Part shown: one piece after another, positions 38,612 to 49,783 of the stretch | How positions within the stretch are numbered: the stretch's first letter is position 1 | How the letters are laid out: each line of letters begins with the position of its first letter | NCBI RefSeq assembly: GCF_000378225.1 | Contig: NZ_KB905141.1 | Span: 1,193,326-1,257,325 of the forward strand | Origin: Methylophilus methylotrophus DSM 46235 = ATCC 53528 | GTDB taxonomy: Bacteria > Pseudomonadota > Gammaproteobacteria > Burkholderiales > Methylophilaceae | Direction of reading: 5' to 3' | DNA length: 64,000 nt | The notes under the pieces: generated by a model | Seen by the model: only the letters and a program-made list of their open reading frames with translations | What the model was told of the DNA's origin: nothing | The model's database searches: none | Program-made: the position numbers and the translations under genes

Positions 38612-40642
38612 ATGTCAGTCGCACTAATGTTAGCCATAGGTGCAGCAGTTTTGGCGGTACTCTATGGTGTAGTAATGAGCAAATGGATTTCAGGTTTACC
38701 GGCAGGCAACGCACGCATGCAAGAAATTGCGGGCGCTATTCAGCAAGGCGCAGCCGCTTATCTTTCAAGGCAATATAAAACCATCGCCCTGGTCGGCATC
38801 GTACTGGCTATTTTAATTGGCATCTTCTTAACGCCACAAACCGCAATTGGTTTTGTACTGGGTGCCGTGCTGTCAGGGGCCTGTGGTTTTATTGGTATGA
38901 ACGTTTCCGTCAAGGCCAACGTTCGAACCGCACAAGCGGCTACCAACGGCATAGGTCCTGCGCTGGACGTCGCTTTTAAAGGTGGTGCGATCACCGGCAT
39001 GCTGGTTGTGGGTTTGGGCCTGTTGGGCGTGGCTGGATTTTATTTTTATCTTGGCGCGGAACAAGCGACTGATTTAAACCCATTGATCGGCCTGGCATTC
39101 GGCTCTTCATTGATTTCCATATTTGCACGTTTAGGTGGCGGCATTTTCACCAAGGGTGCTGATGTGGGCGCAGACCTGGTCGGCAAAGTGGAAGCAGGCA
39201 TTCCGGAAGATGACCCACGCAATCCCGCGGTCATTGCCGACAATGTTGGTGACAACGTAGGTGACTGTGCAGGCATGGCGGCGGACTTGTTTGAAACCTA
39301 TGCCGTCACACTGATCGCTACCATGGTCCTTGGCGGACTGATGGCCGCTGAAGCCGGTGCCAATGGGGTCATTTATCCTCTTTTGTTAGGCGCAGTGTCC
39401 ATCATTGCTTCAATTATTGGCTGCTTCTTCGTCAAAGCCTCACCTGGCATGAAGAATGTCATGCCCGCGCTCTACAAAGGCTTAGCAGTGGCTGGCATAT
39501 TGTCGCTGATTGCTTTTTACTTTGTGACACAGTATGTATTTCCACAAGGTTACACCCACGGTGAAGTGACCGTCTCTAGCCAAGCCCTGTTTGGCGCCTG
39601 CGCCGTTGGACTGGTACTGACCGCAGCCCTGGTATGGATTACCGAATACTATACCGGTACCGATTACGCACCAGTCAAACATGTCGCACAAGCTTCTACC
39701 ACCGGGCACGCCACTAACATTATTGCGGGCATAGGCGTCTCGATGAAGTCGACCGCCCTGCCTGTCATTTCAGTCTGTATCGCCATTTTTGTCTCTTTCC
39801 ACCTGGCAGGTTTGTATGGGGTAGCGATTGCTGCGATGGCGATGCTGAGCATGGCGGGTATTGTGGTGGCGCTGGATGCTTACGGCCCGATTACCGACAA
39901 CGCCGGTGGCATTGCCGAAATGTCGGAGCTGCCTAGCAGCGTGCGTGATGTGACTGACCCGCTGGATGCCGTCGGCAATACGACCAAAGCGGTCACCAAA
40001 GGTTATGCGATTGGCTCTGCTGGCCTGGCCTCACTGGTGCTATTTGCAGATTACACACACAAACTGGAAGGTGCGGGCATTACCGCCAGCTTTGACTTAA
40101 GTGACCCGAAGGTGATTATCGGCCTGTTTATCGGTGGCCTGATCCCCTTCCTGTTTGCCGCCATGGCGATGGAAGCAGTGGGCCGCGCTGCTGGTAGCGT
40201 GGTGGAAGAGGTCCGCCGTCAGTTCCGCGAAATCAAGGGCATTATGGAGGGCACTGCCAAACCTGAATACGGCAAGGCGGTAGATATGCTGACCAGTGCG
40301 GCGATCAAGGAAATGATGCTACCTTCGCTGTTACCCGTTGCCGCGCCTATTCTTGTGGGGCTGTTCCTGGGTCCGGTCGCGCTTGGTGGCTTACTCATGG
40401 GCACCATTGTCACCGGCCTGTTTGTAGCGATTTCCATGTGTACTGGCGGTGGCGCATGGGATAACGCTAAGAAATATATTGAAGATGGCCATCACGGCGG
40501 CAAAGGTTCAGACGCACACAAGGCCGCAGTCACTGGCGATACGGTCGGCGACCCATACAAGGATACGGCAGGTCCGGCAGTCAACCCTTTAATCAAGATT
40601 ATCAATATTGTGGCGTTGCTGATCGTACCATTGTTACACTAA
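38612..40642 (+). CDS. hppA: Proton-translocating membrane pyrophosphatase
   Basis: Membrane-bound pyrophosphatase of 676 residues with about 16 helices; couples PPi hydrolysis to ion pumping. Substrate motifs include [41 protein letters not shown] in pieces ([23 protein letters not shown]). In the K+-dependence motif the segment reads [16 protein letters not shown]: a lysine in the position occupied by alanine in K+-dependent enzymes, and threonine three residues on. That predicts a K+-independent H+ pump. AGGAGAAGTC precedes the ATG. It faces the soluble pyrophosphatase gene across a shared terminator. Confidence 0.95.
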   Translation: MSVALMLAIGAAVLAVLYGVVMSKWISGLPAGNARMQEIAGAIQQGAAAYLSRQYKTIALVGIVLAILIGIFLTPQTAIGFVLGAVLSGACGFIGMNVSVKANVRTAQAATNGIGPALDVAFKGGAITGMLVVGLGLLGVAGFYFYLGAEQATDLNPLIGLAFGSSLISIFARLGGGIFTKGADVGADLVGKVEAGIPEDDPRNPAVIADNVGDNVGDCAGMAADLFETYAVTLIATMVLGGLMAAEAGANGVIYPLLLGAVSIIASIIGCFFVKASPGMKNVMPALYKGLAVAGILSLIAFYFVTQYVFPQGYTHGEVTVSSQALFGACAVGLVLTAALVWITEYYTGTDYAPVKHVAQASTTGHATNIIAGIGVSMKSTALPVISVCIAIFVSFHLAGLYGVAIAAMAMLSMAGIVVALDAYGPITDNAGGIAEMSELPSSVRDVTDPLDAVGNTTKAVTKGYAIGSAGLASLVLFADYTHKLEGAGITASFDLSDPKVIIGLFIGGLIPFLFAAMAMEAVGRAAGSVVEEVRRQFREIKGIMEGTAKPEYGKAVDMLTSAAIKEMMLPSLLPVAAPILVGLFLGPVALGGLLMGTIVTGLFVAISMCTGGGAWDNAKKYIEDGHHGGKGSDAHKAAVTGDTVGDPYKDTAGPAVNPLIKIINIVALLIVPLLH

Positions 40643-40667
40643 ATCACGCACATCACAGAGAGCAATA

Positions 40668-40695
40668 AAAAAAGTCGGCCTGGGCCGACTTTTTT
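40668..40695. terminator. Bidirectional terminator between hppA and ppa
   Basis: Stem AAAAAAGTCGGCC / GGCCGACTTTTTT (40668-40680 with 40683-40695) with a two-base gap at the tip, so the top pair opens to form the loop. T tracts are present on both strands. Confidence 0.92.
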
Positions 40696-40712
40696 ATCAT
40701 GCACGCTCCAGA

Positions 40713-41261
40713 TTAGAACGCTGGCTTTACTTCCGCCTCGTTATAACGGGCAACACCATCGGTAATTTCCTTGTGCGCATCTTCAATGCCTACCCAGCCT
40801 TCGATTTTTACCCATTTACCTTTATCCAGGTCTTTGTAGTGCTCAAAGAAATGCGCAATCATATCCAGGCGCCATGGAGAAACATCGCTCAAGGTTTTCT
40901 GGTAGGCATAGAGGCCACATACTTTTTCGATAGGCACGGCCAGCACTTTTGCATCGCCACCCGCTTCGTCTGTCATTTTCAGCATGCCTAATGCGCGGCA
41001 GCGAACCACAACACCAGGCAACAATGGCACTGGCGTAATCACCAGCACATCCACCGGGTCTCCGTCGTCACCCAAGGTATGTGGAATATAGCCATAGTTG
41101 CAAGGATACTGCATAGAAGTACCCATGAAACGATCCACAAACAGCGCACCACTTTCTTTGTCCACTTCATACTTAACCGGGTCGCCATTGGCCGGAATTT
41201 CGATAATGACGTTAAAGTCGTGCGGTAAATCTTTGCCGCTTGGCACCAAATTCAAAGACAT
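40713..41261 (-). CDS. ppa: Soluble inorganic pyrophosphatase (family I)
   Basis: Cytosolic Mg2+ enzyme that hydrolyses PPi. The 182-residue protein shows [23 protein letters not shown] in pieces ([17 protein letters not shown]), with the catalytic aspartates, and a C-terminal half with YQKTLSD and [15 protein letters not shown]. Length is normal for bacterial family I. It is convergent with hppA, so membrane and soluble PPi hydrolysis are encoded side by side. Confidence 0.97.
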   Translation of the reverse strand: MSLNLVPSGKDLPHDFNVIIEIPANGDPVKYEVDKESGALFVDRFMGTSMQYPCNYGYIPHTLGDDGDPVDVLVITPVPLLPGVVVRCRALGMLKMTDEAGGDAKVLAVPIEKVCGLYAYQKTLSDVSPWRLDMIAHFFEHYKDLDKGKWVKIEGWVGIEDAHKEITDGVARYNEAEVKPAF

Positions 41262-41332
41262 CTTGTTAAACCCATTTCAACAAAAAATCGCCATTATAGG
41301 CGAATAATATGACGCCTTGCAGGCAAATAGCA

Positions 41333-41629
41333 CTATTTTTGATCTTGCTCAGCTGACACCAACTCGCGACATGCCTGCCTGACACTGACAGGTGTTAGTT
41401 TGAGTGCCAGATAAAGCAATAACGGAATAATCACCAACTCATCTAATTGACCAATCACCGGAATAAAGTCCGGGATCAGGTCAAATGGCAGCACTAAGTA
41501 TCCTAACGCCAACCAGAGCAGAGCTTTGGCGAGCCATGGCGTTTGCGGATGGGCATGCAATGCACGGTAAAACAACACCTCTGTTTTAAACCGGCCAGCT
41601 AATGTCGCCAGTTGCGCACGCAATCCCAT
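41333..41629 (-). CDS. DUF1232 (YkvA-like) membrane protein
   Basis: Small protein of 98 residues with the DUF1232 core ALGYLVLPFDLIPDFIPVIGQLDELVII (about 43-70), forming one or two short membrane helices. Function unknown. It lies 10 bases after purC on the same strand. Confidence 0.87.
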   Translation of the reverse strand: MGLRAQLATLAGRFKTEVLFYRALHAHPQTPWLAKALLWLALGYLVLPFDLIPDFIPVIGQLDELVIIPLLLYLALKLTPVSVRQACRELVSAEQDQK

Positions 41630-41639
41630 CTCAGTGCAA

Positions 41640-42542
41640 TTACTCCGTCAGCAAGGTACGACCGGTCAACTTGGCAAATGCTTCCATGTATTTATCAGAA
41701 GTACGTTGTGCCACATCCGCTGGCAGTTCCGGGCCGGGCGGCGTCTTGTCCCAACCGCAACTTTCCAGCCAGTCACGCACATATTGCTTGTCATAGCTAG
41801 GCGGGTTACTGCCCACCTGATATTGGTCTGCTGGCCAGAAGCGTGAAGAATCCGGGGTCAACACTTCGTCCATCACATGCAAGATACCGTGTTCGTCAAC
41901 ACCAAATTCAAATTTGGTATCGGCAATAATAATGCCCTTGGTACGCGCATATTCGGCAGCACGGGTATACAAGGCAATGGCGGCTTTTTCGACTTGCACT
42001 GTCAGGTCTTTACCAATGAGTGCCTCAACTTGTGCGACACTGATGTTTTCATCGTGCTCACCGACGGCAGCCTTGCTCGAAGGGGTGAACAGAGGCTGGG
42101 GCAATTGCTGAGCCAATTGCAGTCCAGCCGGCAAAGAAATATCGCAAACCGTGCCTTTGGCTTTGTATTCTTTCCAGCCACTTCCTACCAGGTAACCACG
42201 CACAATGGCTTCCAGTGGCAAGGCCTTGAGTTTTTTCACCACCACAGCACGCCCTTTCACCTGCTCCACTTCATCAGTCGCAACCACAGTCTCTGGCGCA
42301 ATGCCGGTCAAATGGTTGGGCACCACATCTCGCAATTGCTCAAACCAGAAGTTTGCCATTTGCGTCAGCATGGCGCCCTTGTGCGGGATACCCGTTGGCA
42401 AAATCACATCAAAGGCACTTAACCTATCAGTGCTCACCAGCAACATGGTGTGGTCATCAATATCGTAAATATCGCGCACCTTACCCTGGTGCAATTTTTT
42501 CAGGCTTTTGATGGAGGTTTCGAGCAAAGGCGCACGCATCAT
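41640..42542 (-). CDS. purC: SAICAR synthase
   Basis: Phosphoribosylaminoimidazole-succinocarboxamide synthase, an ATP-dependent step of purine synthesis. From the ATG at 42542 it is 300 residues, typical of the long yeast-like PurC. Motifs include KLHQGKVRDIYDIDD near the N-terminus, IVRGYLVGSGWKEY and IIADTKFEFGVD, with DEVLTPDSSRFWPADQY towards the end. GTG at 42551 and ATG at 42539 are other possible starts. The DUF1232 gene follows 10 bases downstream. Confidence 0.95.
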   Translation of the reverse strand: MMRAPLLETSIKSLKKLHQGKVRDIYDIDDHTMLLVSTDRLSAFDVILPTGIPHKGAMLTQMANFWFEQLRDVVPNHLTGIAPETVVATDEVEQVKGRAVVVKKLKALPLEAIVRGYLVGSGWKEYKAKGTVCDISLPAGLQLAQQLPQPLFTPSSKAAVGEHDENISVAQVEALIGKDLTVQVEKAAIALYTRAAEYARTKGIIIADTKFEFGVDEHGILHVMDEVLTPDSSRFWPADQYQVGSNPPSYDKQYVRDWLESCGWDKTPPGPELPADVAQRTSDKYMEAFAKLTGRTLLTE

Positions 42543-42627
42543 GTCTATCACACAAATAAAAACAACATTATAAATGCGCCACGCCCTTGCAGGCGAATAA
42601 ATTGTCTATTGATATTTCAAGAATAGC

Positions 42628-43689
42628 TCAAGCGGCAACGGCCTCTTGCTGCTCAGTTTGCGGCAAATCCGTCATCGACAGCTTGGCATAACCGACATAA
42701 CGCGTTAAGCGCAACAGATTGCAGGTATAGCCATACTCGTTGTCATACCAGCCTATCAGCTTGACAAAGGTGGGGTCCAGCATGATGCCTGCACTGGCAT
42801 CAAACACACTGGCGGCCGGATAACCCCTAAAATCACTGGAAACGACGGCTTCATCGGTATAGCCTAGCACGCCTTTCAGGTCGCGCTCGGCTGCATATTG
42901 CATGACGGCGCAAATTTCTTCATAAGTGGTGCTCTGTTGCAACTCTACCGTTAAATCAACCACAGACACATCCGCGGAAGGAATACGCATGGACATCCCG
43001 GTGAGTTTTTTGTTAAGTGCCGGGATTACTTTACCAACCGCCTTGGCCGCACCAGTGCTGGAAGGAATAATGTTATCGAAAACACCTCGACCGCCACGCC
43101 AGTCTTTGTTAGAAGTACCATCAACCGTTTTCTGGGTGGCAGTCGCTGCGTGTATGGTAGTCATCAAGCCACGCTTGACCCCAAAATTGTCATGTAACAC
43201 CTTAACAATGGGCGCCAAGCCATTAGTCGTACAAGACGCTGCCGAGACAATATCTTCTCCGCGGTAGTGGTAATGATTGACACCATAGACAAACATTGGC
43301 GTATCGTCTTTGCCAGGCGCGGACTGGACTACGATACGTGCACCACCTGCAATATGGGCAGCACAGCTTTCCTGGGTCAGGAAAACACCCGTACATTCCA
43401 CCACGACATCGACATGCTCAGACCGCCAGTCAATGTCTGCCGGTTTGGCATGTGCAGTGAGACGGATTTTTTTACCATCAATCACCAGGAAACCGCCCTC
43501 TAAATGAGCTTCCTGTGCCAGTCTTCCGTGCACAGAGTCATATTTGAGCATATACAGCATATGTTCAGGTTCTTCGATGCCGTTAATGGCAACAACCTCG
43601 ATATCCTTGAACTCTGCCTGATTTAATGCGGCGCGCAGCACCATCCGGCCAATACGGCCAAACCCGTTAATGCCCACTCTAATGCCCAT
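42628..43689 (-). CDS. gap: Glyceraldehyde-3-phosphate dehydrogenase, second copy
   Basis: Type I GAPDH of 353 residues, starting [16 protein letters not shown] after AAGGAG on the minus strand (ATG at 43689). The catalytic cysteine sits in [12 protein letters not shown] and the histidine in [10 protein letters not shown]. The coenzyme-specifying position after the second strand reads [12 protein letters not shown], lacking the aspartate of NAD-specific enzymes (NDL in E. coli GapA). It has a roughly 20-residue C-terminal extension ([16 protein letters not shown]) absent from the other copy. The two window GAPDHs are clearly paralogous. It stands alone near purC. Confidence 0.94.
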   Translation of the reverse strand: MGIRVGINGFGRIGRMVLRAALNQAEFKDIEVVAINGIEEPEHMLYMLKYDSVHGRLAQEAHLEGGFLVIDGKKIRLTAHAKPADIDWRSEHVDVVVECTGVFLTQESCAAHIAGGARIVVQSAPGKDDTPMFVYGVNHYHYRGEDIVSAASCTTNGLAPIVKVLHDNFGVKRGLMTTIHAATATQKTVDGTSNKDWRGGRGVFDNIIPSSTGAAKAVGKVIPALNKKLTGMSMRIPSADVSVVDLTVELQQSTTYEEICAVMQYAAERDLKGVLGYTDEAVVSSDFRGYPAASVFDASAGIMLDPTFVKLIGWYDNEYGYTCNLLRLTRYVGYAKLSMTDLPQTEQQEAVAA

Positions 43690-43839
43690 TTTTGACTCCT
43701 TCGCCATGAATAGTCAGTAGACAAGCAATTTTAGTGCTAATTTGATAGCATTCAGATTAGACAGGCAGCCTCTGCTTCACTAGAATGGGAATAGCAAGCT
43801 CTTAACAATTGTGAGTTTCAACTACCTGCCGGATATTTT

Positions 43840-44829
43840 GTGAACATCGCAGAACAATTACTGAGTAGTATTCTGGACACATTGCCACTGCAAATTGCAG
43901 TGATCGATGAATCGAGCAGTATTGTATATGTGAATCAGGCATGGCGTTCATTTGGGCTGTTTTACGGGCTAGACATAGAAACCGACTGGTTTGGCATCAG
44001 TTACTTGGATATCTGCCGCGCCAATCAGGATACCAACCAGCCGGAATTACTGGATGGCATTGCGCGGGTACTTGACGGCACCCAGAATCACTTTACCACT
44101 GACTATTTGTGTCACACCCCCACGCAGCATCCCACCTGGCTGACCCTGAACTTGCAACCGATACAAACGGCCCTGGCTGATGGCAAATTGTTTCTACTGT
44201 CGCTCACCAATATCACCCATCACAAGCAAACCGAAGATCGCATCTCAGCATTGACACTGACTGATCCTCTGACCGGGCTGGCCAACCGTCGAAGACTGGA
44301 GCAATTCATGCATGACGAATGGTCACGCGCCATTCGCCACCAATCCAGCCTGAGCGTGATGATGGTGGACGCCGATCACTTTAAACAGTTGAACGACAGC
44401 ATGGGCCACGCAGCGGGTGACGAGTGCTTGCGTCAACTGGCGAATATCCTTAGGAAATATACTAACCGTCCGGGCGACCTGGCGGCGCGTTACGGTGGCG
44501 AGGAGTTTGTCCTGGTATTGGGGCAAACTACCCAGCAGGAGGCTGCCAAAATTGCTGAGCGTATCCGGCAAAAAGTCATGGCGCTAGATATCCGATTTGC
44601 CGGACACCGCTTAATGACAGTGAGCATAGGCGTGGCCTCTCTTGGCCTAAATCACTCACATTGGCAGAAGGAGCAGCATGCCCGAAACCAGTCGCTGAAT
44701 TTTAGTGAAGATGGCAACCTGCTGATTGAACAGGCCGATAAGGCTTTATATGTCGCCAAGAAGCAAGGCAGGAACCGTGTAGAAGTGTACGATAAGCATC
44801 ACAGGCTGACTGTCCCGTTATCGGTTTAA
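43840..44829 (+). CDS. PAS-GGDEF diguanylate cyclase
   Basis: The 329-residue cytoplasmic protein has an N-terminal PAS-like sensor (about 5-135, with QIAVIDESSSIVYVNQAW) and a C-terminal GGDEF domain (about 145-320). The active site is GGEEF, preceded at the right distance by the inhibitory I-site motif RPGD (RxxD plus five residues), so an active, product-inhibited cyclase making c-di-GMP is expected. The start is GTG at 43840; no ATG exists in frame before the PAS domain. It sits between the two GAPDH genes but on the opposite strand. Confidence 0.92.
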   Translation: MNIAEQLLSSILDTLPLQIAVIDESSSIVYVNQAWRSFGLFYGLDIETDWFGISYLDICRANQDTNQPELLDGIARVLDGTQNHFTTDYLCHTPTQHPTWLTLNLQPIQTALADGKLFLLSLTNITHHKQTEDRISALTLTDPLTGLANRRRLEQFMHDEWSRAIRHQSSLSVMMVDADHFKQLNDSMGHAAGDECLRQLANILRKYTNRPGDLAARYGGEEFVLVLGQTTQQEAAKIAERIRQKVMALDIRFAGHRLMTVSIGVASLGLNHSHWQKEQHARNQSLNFSEDGNLLIEQADKALYVAKKQGRNRVEVYDKHHRLTVPLSV

Positions 44830-44880
44830 CCGCCACGCCAACAGCCAGCTTATGACTTACAACCCAGGCAAATCTCGCAA

Positions 44881-46074
44881 TTAACGGGCGCGCTCTTCCA
44901 GAATAGCCACAGCCGGCAGAGTCTTGCCTTCGAGAAACTCCAGGAAAGCCCCGCCAGCCGTCGAGATGTAAGATACCTTGTCATAAATGTCGTACTTCTG
45001 GATGGCCGCAATGGTGTCACCCCCACCTGCCAGCGTAAAGGCCTTGGTTTCAGCGATGGCCTTGGCAATGGTTTTAGTACCTTCACCAAACTGGTCAAAC
45101 TCAAACACACCCACCGGACCATTCCATACGACAGTGCCAGCTTTCATAATGATGTCCACCAGCTCAGCTGCTGATTGTGACCCAATATCAAAAATCATTT
45201 CGTCTACGGCAACTTCTGTTGCTGATTTTTTGACAGCAGGTTCATTGGCATCAAACTGCTTGCCAACCACCACATCTTTAGCAATAGGCACACAGGCACC
45301 ACGCGCCGCCATTTTATCCATCAGGCACTTCGCGGTATCCACCAGGTCATCCTCACACAAAGACTTACCGACTTCCTGACCAGAAGCCTTGAGGAAGGTG
45401 TTAGCAATACCGCCGCCTACCACCAACTGATCCACTTTGTCAGACAAACTTTCAAGCACGGTCAGTTTGGTCGAGACTTTTGAGCCCCCCACAATCGCTA
45501 CCAGCGGGCGGGCGGGCGCCAGCAAGGCTTTGCTCAATGCATCCAGCTCTTCAGTGAGCAGAATTCCGGCACAGGCCACAGGCGCAAATTTGGCAATGCC
45601 ATGTGTAGAGGCTTCTGCGCGGTGTGCAGTGCCAAAAGCATCCATGACAAATACATCGCACAAGGCGGCGTATTTTTTGGCCAGATCATCATTATTTTTC
45701 TTTTCGCCTACATTAAACCGGCAGTTTTCCAGCAAAATGAGCTGACCATCTGCTGTGGTCAGGCTGTCTTCAGGCGCATTGGGGGCCAGCCAGTTTTTCA
45801 CCAGGCGTACTGGCTGCCCCAGCAGCTTGCTCATTACATCCGCCACTGGCCTCAATGAGTTTTCTTCACTGTAAACGCCTTCTTCTGGGCGGCCAAGATG
45901 CGAAGTCACCATGACTTTAGCGCCCGCTTTCAAGGCGTATTCAATGGTGGGCATGCTGGCTACAATTCTGGCATCACTGGTCACCACGCCATCTTTTACC
46001 GGCACATTGAGGTCGGCGCGGATGAACACACGTTTACCACGCAAGTCGAGGTCAGTCATTTTGATAAATTTCAT
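44881..46074 (-). CDS. pgk: Phosphoglycerate kinase
   Basis: Glycolytic/gluconeogenic kinase interconverting 1,3-bisphosphoglycerate and 3-phosphoglycerate. The 397-residue protein has the N-domain signature [16 protein letters not shown] (about 14-29), [20 protein letters not shown] and the nucleotide region [15 protein letters not shown] and GGGDTIAAI. It lies downstream of the gap gene at 46171-47172, with a hairpin between them. Confidence 0.97.
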   Translation of the reverse strand: MKFIKMTDLDLRGKRVFIRADLNVPVKDGVVTSDARIVASMPTIEYALKAGAKVMVTSHLGRPEEGVYSEENSLRPVADVMSKLLGQPVRLVKNWLAPNAPEDSLTTADGQLILLENCRFNVGEKKNNDDLAKKYAALCDVFVMDAFGTAHRAEASTHGIAKFAPVACAGILLTEELDALSKALLAPARPLVAIVGGSKVSTKLTVLESLSDKVDQLVVGGGIANTFLKASGQEVGKSLCEDDLVDTAKCLMDKMAARGACVPIAKDVVVGKQFDANEPAVKKSATEVAVDEMIFDIGSQSAAELVDIIMKAGTVVWNGPVGVFEFDQFGEGTKTIAKAIAETKAFTLAGGGDTIAAIQKYDIYDKVSYISTAGGAFLEFLEGKTLPAVAILEERAR

Positions 46075-46135
46075 GCAGGTCTCCCTTGAGCGGTCACTAC
46101 CGCTTGAATATAAACTGGTAAGGTGAAAATCGTGG

Positions 46136-46164
46136 CAAAAAGCAAACGGGGCATAAAGCCCCGT
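46136..46164 (-). terminator. Hairpin between gap and pgk
   Basis: Stem ACGGGGC / GCCCCGT (46146-46152 with 46158-46164) with a 5-base loop; on the minus strand it is followed by TTTGCTTTTTG. It may end or attenuate the gap transcript before pgk. Confidence 0.65.
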
Positions 46165-46170
46165 GCATGA

Positions 46171-47172
46171 TTAAGCAATGTGTTGAACCAGGCGCAGCAG
46201 GTTACAGGTATAACCGTACTCGTTGTCGTACCAGCCAACCACTTTAACAAAAGTCGGGTCGAGCATGATACCGGCATCTGCATCAAACACGCTGGCAGCA
46301 GGGCTGCTGCGGAAGTCACTGGAAACGACTTTGTCATTGGTATACTCCAGCACGCCTTTTAGCGGGCCATCGGCCGCTTGTTGCATGGCTGTGCAAATCG
46401 CCTCATAAGTAGCCTCGCTATTAAGTTCCACGGTCAGGTCAACCACCGACACATCCGCAGAAGGCACGCGCATGGACATCCCTGTTAACTTCTTGTTCAA
46501 GGCCGGGATTACCTTACCCACTGCCTTGGCTGCACCCGTACTCGAAGGAATAATGTTTTCAAAGACACTGCGTCCGCCGCGCCAGTCTTTTTTGGAGGTG
46601 CCATCTACGGTCAGTTGGGATGCCGTGGCAGCATGAATCGTGGTCATCAGGCCGCGCTTGACACCAAAGGTATCATGCAACACTTTTGCCAGGGGTGCCA
46701 ACCCGTTAGTAGTGCAAGATGCTGCTGAAATAATTGCCTGGCCAGCATATTCGGTGTGGTTCACGCCATAGACAAACATCGGCGTATCGTCTTTGCCGGG
46801 TGCAGACTGCACCACTTTGATGGCACCACCGTTGAGGTGCGGCTGGCAGTTGTCCTGCGTTAAAAAGGCACCGGTAGATTCAATCACCACCTCAGCCCCT
46901 CCTTTACGCCAGTCAATATTGTTTGGATCTCGCTCTGCCGTTAAATGGATACGCTTGCCATTCACCACCAGCGCACCATTGTCAGCTTCAACCTTAGCAT
47001 TAAAACGGCCATGCACAGAGTCATATTTAAGCAAATACATCATGTATTCAACATCATATGAGCTATTAATAGCGACCACTTCGATATTGCTGAACTCTGC
47101 TTGCTCAATCGCCGCACGTAACGCCATACGGCCAATTCGTCCAAACCCGTTAATGCCTACCTTGACTGACAT
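46171..47172 (-). CDS. gap: Glyceraldehyde-3-phosphate dehydrogenase, first copy (pgk-linked)
   Basis: Type I GAPDH of 333 residues beginning [20 protein letters not shown]. Catalytic cysteine in [12 protein letters not shown], histidine in [10 protein letters not shown], and [12 protein letters not shown] near the end. The coenzyme loop reads [12 protein letters not shown]; the aspartate of NAD-specific GapA is replaced by serine, and the INSSY pattern recalls the INASY of NADP-using GapB. NADP or dual use is therefore possible but untested. It is followed by pgk on the same strand. Confidence 0.95.
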   Translation of the reverse strand: MSVKVGINGFGRIGRMALRAAIEQAEFSNIEVVAINSSYDVEYMMYLLKYDSVHGRFNAKVEADNGALVVNGKRIHLTAERDPNNIDWRKGGAEVVIESTGAFLTQDNCQPHLNGGAIKVVQSAPGKDDTPMFVYGVNHTEYAGQAIISAASCTTNGLAPLAKVLHDTFGVKRGLMTTIHAATASQLTVDGTSKKDWRGGRSVFENIIPSSTGAAKAVGKVIPALNKKLTGMSMRVPSADVSVVDLTVELNSEATYEAICTAMQQAADGPLKGVLEYTNDKVVSSDFRSSPAASVFDADAGIMLDPTFVKVVGWYDNEYGYTCNLLRLVQHIA

Positions 47173-47335
47173 ATGCTCCCCAACATTGCTTAGAACTAAA
47201 ACTCAGCATTTTAACCTAAACCACCTATACTGGACAGATTGTAAGTATTTGATTTGATACACGACAAAGCTGAAAAGTGATTCACACATCACAGCACAGA
47301 TACGTAAAACACCAAACACATGGAAAGAGAGCTTT

Positions 47336-47851
47336 ATGCAAGACACCATTATTCTCGCTGGCGGCTGTTTTTGGGGCATGCAAGACCTGTTCCGCCGCTT
47401 GCCGGGCATTATCAATACCCGCGTCGGCTACACCGGTGGCGAAGTAGCGAATGCCACTTACCGCAACCATGGCAATCATGCGGAGGCAATAGAAATTATT
47501 TACGATCCGGCCCGCATCACCCTCAGGCAATTGCTGGTGTTTTTTTTCCAGATTCATGACCCCACCACCCTAAACCGCCAGGGAAACGACTTGGGGCCGT
47601 CTTATCGCTCTGCAATTTACTATACCAATCCGGCACAAAAAGAAATTGCGCAGCAATTGATTAATGAAATGAATGCTTCAGACATTTGGCCCGGGGATGT
47701 GGTGACTGAGATCACTGCTGCCAGTGATTTCTGGCTGGCCGAACCAGAGCACCAGGATTACCTGCTGAAATACCCTAACGGCTACACCTGTCATGGCTTG
47801 CGGCCGACGTGGATCCTGCCACAGGACCGTTCATCCGCGATATGGATGTAG
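47336..47851 (+). CDS. msrA: Peptide methionine (S)-S-oxide reductase
   Basis: Repairs oxidised methionine. The 171-residue protein shows the active-site motif [11 protein letters not shown] at residues 9-19, [12 protein letters not shown] and [13 protein letters not shown]-terminal cysteine (TCHGLRPTW) could act as resolving residue. It lies between gap and rppH with gaps on both sides. Confidence 0.95.
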   Translation: MQDTIILAGGCFWGMQDLFRRLPGIINTRVGYTGGEVANATYRNHGNHAEAIEIIYDPARITLRQLLVFFFQIHDPTTLNRQGNDLGPSYRSAIYYTNPAQKEIAQQLINEMNASDIWPGDVVTEITAASDFWLAEPEHQDYLLKYPNGYTCHGLRPTWILPQDRSSAIWM

Positions 47852-47870
47852 CAAAACCAAGACTAAAGGA

Positions 47871-48422
47871 TTATTCTGGCGTGACAATAGGAGGCTCTTT
47901 TTTGGAAACCGCTGCTGGCTTGCGCGGCTTGCCGCCAATACGCCGGGACGAGTGATGCAAAAATGTAGCCAACTCGTTCAGGGCCATTTGATAAACCTCA
48001 CGCTTGAACTCAATCACGTCTTCCAGTGGCACCCAGTAGTCACTCCAGCGCCATGCATCAAACTCTGGATGCTCAGTAGCACGCAAGGAAACGTCAGAAT
48101 CCCTGCCCGTCAGTCGCAATAAAAACCAGATTTGCTTCTGGCCCTTGTAACTACCGCGCCATTCGCGCTTAACCCAGCTGGTGGGGACATCGTAGCGTAG
48201 CCAGTCACGTGTACGCCCCAAAATTTTGACGTGCTCCGGCTTGAGGCCCACCTCCTCCATCAGCTCCCGATACATGGCCTGCTCAGGCGTTTCACCATAT
48301 TTGATGCCGCCTTGTGGAAACTGCCATGCATGTTCCCTGATACGCTTGCCCCAAAACACCTGGTTGTGCGCATTGCATAACACAATCCCGACGTTTGGAC
48401 GGTATCCATCACGATCTAACAT
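47871..48422 (-). CDS. rppH: RNA pyrophosphohydrolase
   Basis: Nudix hydrolase that removes 5' pyrophosphate from mRNA to start decay. The 183-residue protein begins [25 protein letters not shown] and has the Nudix box [22 protein letters not shown] (about 38-60; pattern G-x5-E-x7-RE-x2-EE-x-G) plus WLRYDVP and [11 protein letters not shown]. The C-terminal tail is basic, as in other RppH. Confidence 0.95.
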   Translation of the reverse strand: MLDRDGYRPNVGIVLCNAHNQVFWGKRIREHAWQFPQGGIKYGETPEQAMYRELMEEVGLKPEHVKILGRTRDWLRYDVPTSWVKREWRGSYKGQKQIWFLLRLTGRDSDVSLRATEHPEFDAWRWSDYWVPLEDVIEFKREVYQMALNELATFLHHSSRRIGGKPRKPAAVSKKEPPIVTPE

Positions 48423-48604
48423 AAAAAACTGCCTTCAATATTTGCTGCAATTTTTTCACATTTTGCCTTTTAATGAAAGGACAACCGTCATATCCACCCT
48501 TTTAGAAATACACCTTAAAATGAAGATAAAATCTTAAATATCTGGATAAAGTATTTTTTGCTATCCACCTGTCAACCTGCGAGCATCAAAGGCGTTTTGA
48601 ATTC

Positions 48605-49612
48605 ATGCACGGTTTAACCACCTCACCTTCAAGAACTAGAAGACCTGACTGCAAATATATATCTTTGCAATTTTTCATATGCGCCCTCCTGCTGACAGGC
48701 CTTAGTTTGAATACCATGGCTGGTAATTTAGCCTATATCACTAACCAAGGCAGCGATACGGTATCAGTACTGGATACACAGAAAAAGCAAATTACACATA
48801 CCATTGAAGTAGGCAAAGCGCCCGTAGGCGTGGCTATCGCAGCGAAACAGCGCCGTGTCTATATCAGCAACGCCAATAGCCAGACTGTTTCCGTGATTAA
48901 CAGCGTCACACAACAAAAAATCCTTGAGATTCCTGTACATGTGCAAGCGGTTGGTATTGCCTTAAGCCGCGACGAAAACACCCTGTATGTCGCCGACTGG
49001 GGAGGCGAGCAAGTAATCGCGATAGAGACAGGCTATCCAGAAAAACAAAAAGCATTCAAGGCCGGTAAAACACCCTCTGGCATGCTGGTCAGCGCAGATG
49101 ACAAGAAACTGTTTATTGCCAACAGGGATAGCAATGATGTCACCGTGGTAGACACCAAAACCTTGAAAACCCTGGCTCAAATCCCTGTAGGTCTGCATCC
49201 ATTTGCGCTCTCCCTGAGCCCGGACGGACGCACATTGTTCGTCGTTAATGTCGTCAGCAACACACTCACGCTACTCAATGTGGACACTTACCAGTCGAGC
49301 ACAATCAAAACCGGGCAGCACCCTTATGGCGTGGCCATTAGCCCGGATGGTCGCTGGGCGTATGTCAGCAACAACCACGCAGAAAGCGTCTCGGTGATTG
49401 ACCTGAATAATGGCAAAACCGTTAAAACGATTACTGTCGGCGAGTTCCCTGAGGGCATCGAATACGATAAAGCCACCCAGCAGGTGGTGGTCGCCAACTG
49501 GGGCTCCGATACGGTTTCATTGATTGACAGTCATACCAACACCGTCACCAGCACCATCGCCAGCCCCAAACTGTGCCGGTCTTTTGGGCAATTTATATTG
49601 GAAGCTAAATAA
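48605..49612 (+). CDS. Periplasmic YVTN/YncE-type beta-propeller protein
   Basis: The 335-residue protein has a long N-region signal sequence (hydrophobic stretch LQFFICALLLTGLSLNTMA, about 21-39) and about seven repeats of a roughly 42-residue propeller blade (AYITNQGSDTVSVLDTQ, VYISNANSQTVSVINS, LYVADWGGEQVIAIE, LFIANRDSNDVTVVDT, LFVVNVVSNTLTLLN, AYVSNNHAESVSVIDL, VVVANWGSDTVSLID). The C-terminus CRSFGQFIL is unusual. Such propellers often accompany PQQ-dependent alcohol dehydrogenases in methylotrophs, and an MxaD-like gene follows. The ligand is unknown. Confidence 0.85.
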   Translation: MHGLTTSPSRTRRPDCKYISLQFFICALLLTGLSLNTMAGNLAYITNQGSDTVSVLDTQKKQITHTIEVGKAPVGVAIAAKQRRVYISNANSQTVSVINSVTQQKILEIPVHVQAVGIALSRDENTLYVADWGGEQVIAIETGYPEKQKAFKAGKTPSGMLVSADDKKLFIANRDSNDVTVVDTKTLKTLAQIPVGLHPFALSLSPDGRTLFVVNVVSNTLTLLNVDTYQSSTIKTGQHPYGVAISPDGRWAYVSNNHAESVSVIDLNNGKTVKTITVGEFPEGIEYDKATQQVVVANWGSDTVSLIDSHTNTVTSTIASPKLCRSFGQFILEAK

Positions 49613-49783
49613 AAATCGTTTTTTTCACAGGATCGCCCATGAATTAGTCGCAAAGAAGCTTTTTTTTAGGTAAAGTCACGGGTTGTTTTTAAAACTCAAG
49701 ACCATCTACTTTTATATACCTAACTTTATATAAGTACCGCTTAATTTCAGTTTTAAAAGTCTGTAAATATCAGGAGAAATGTA

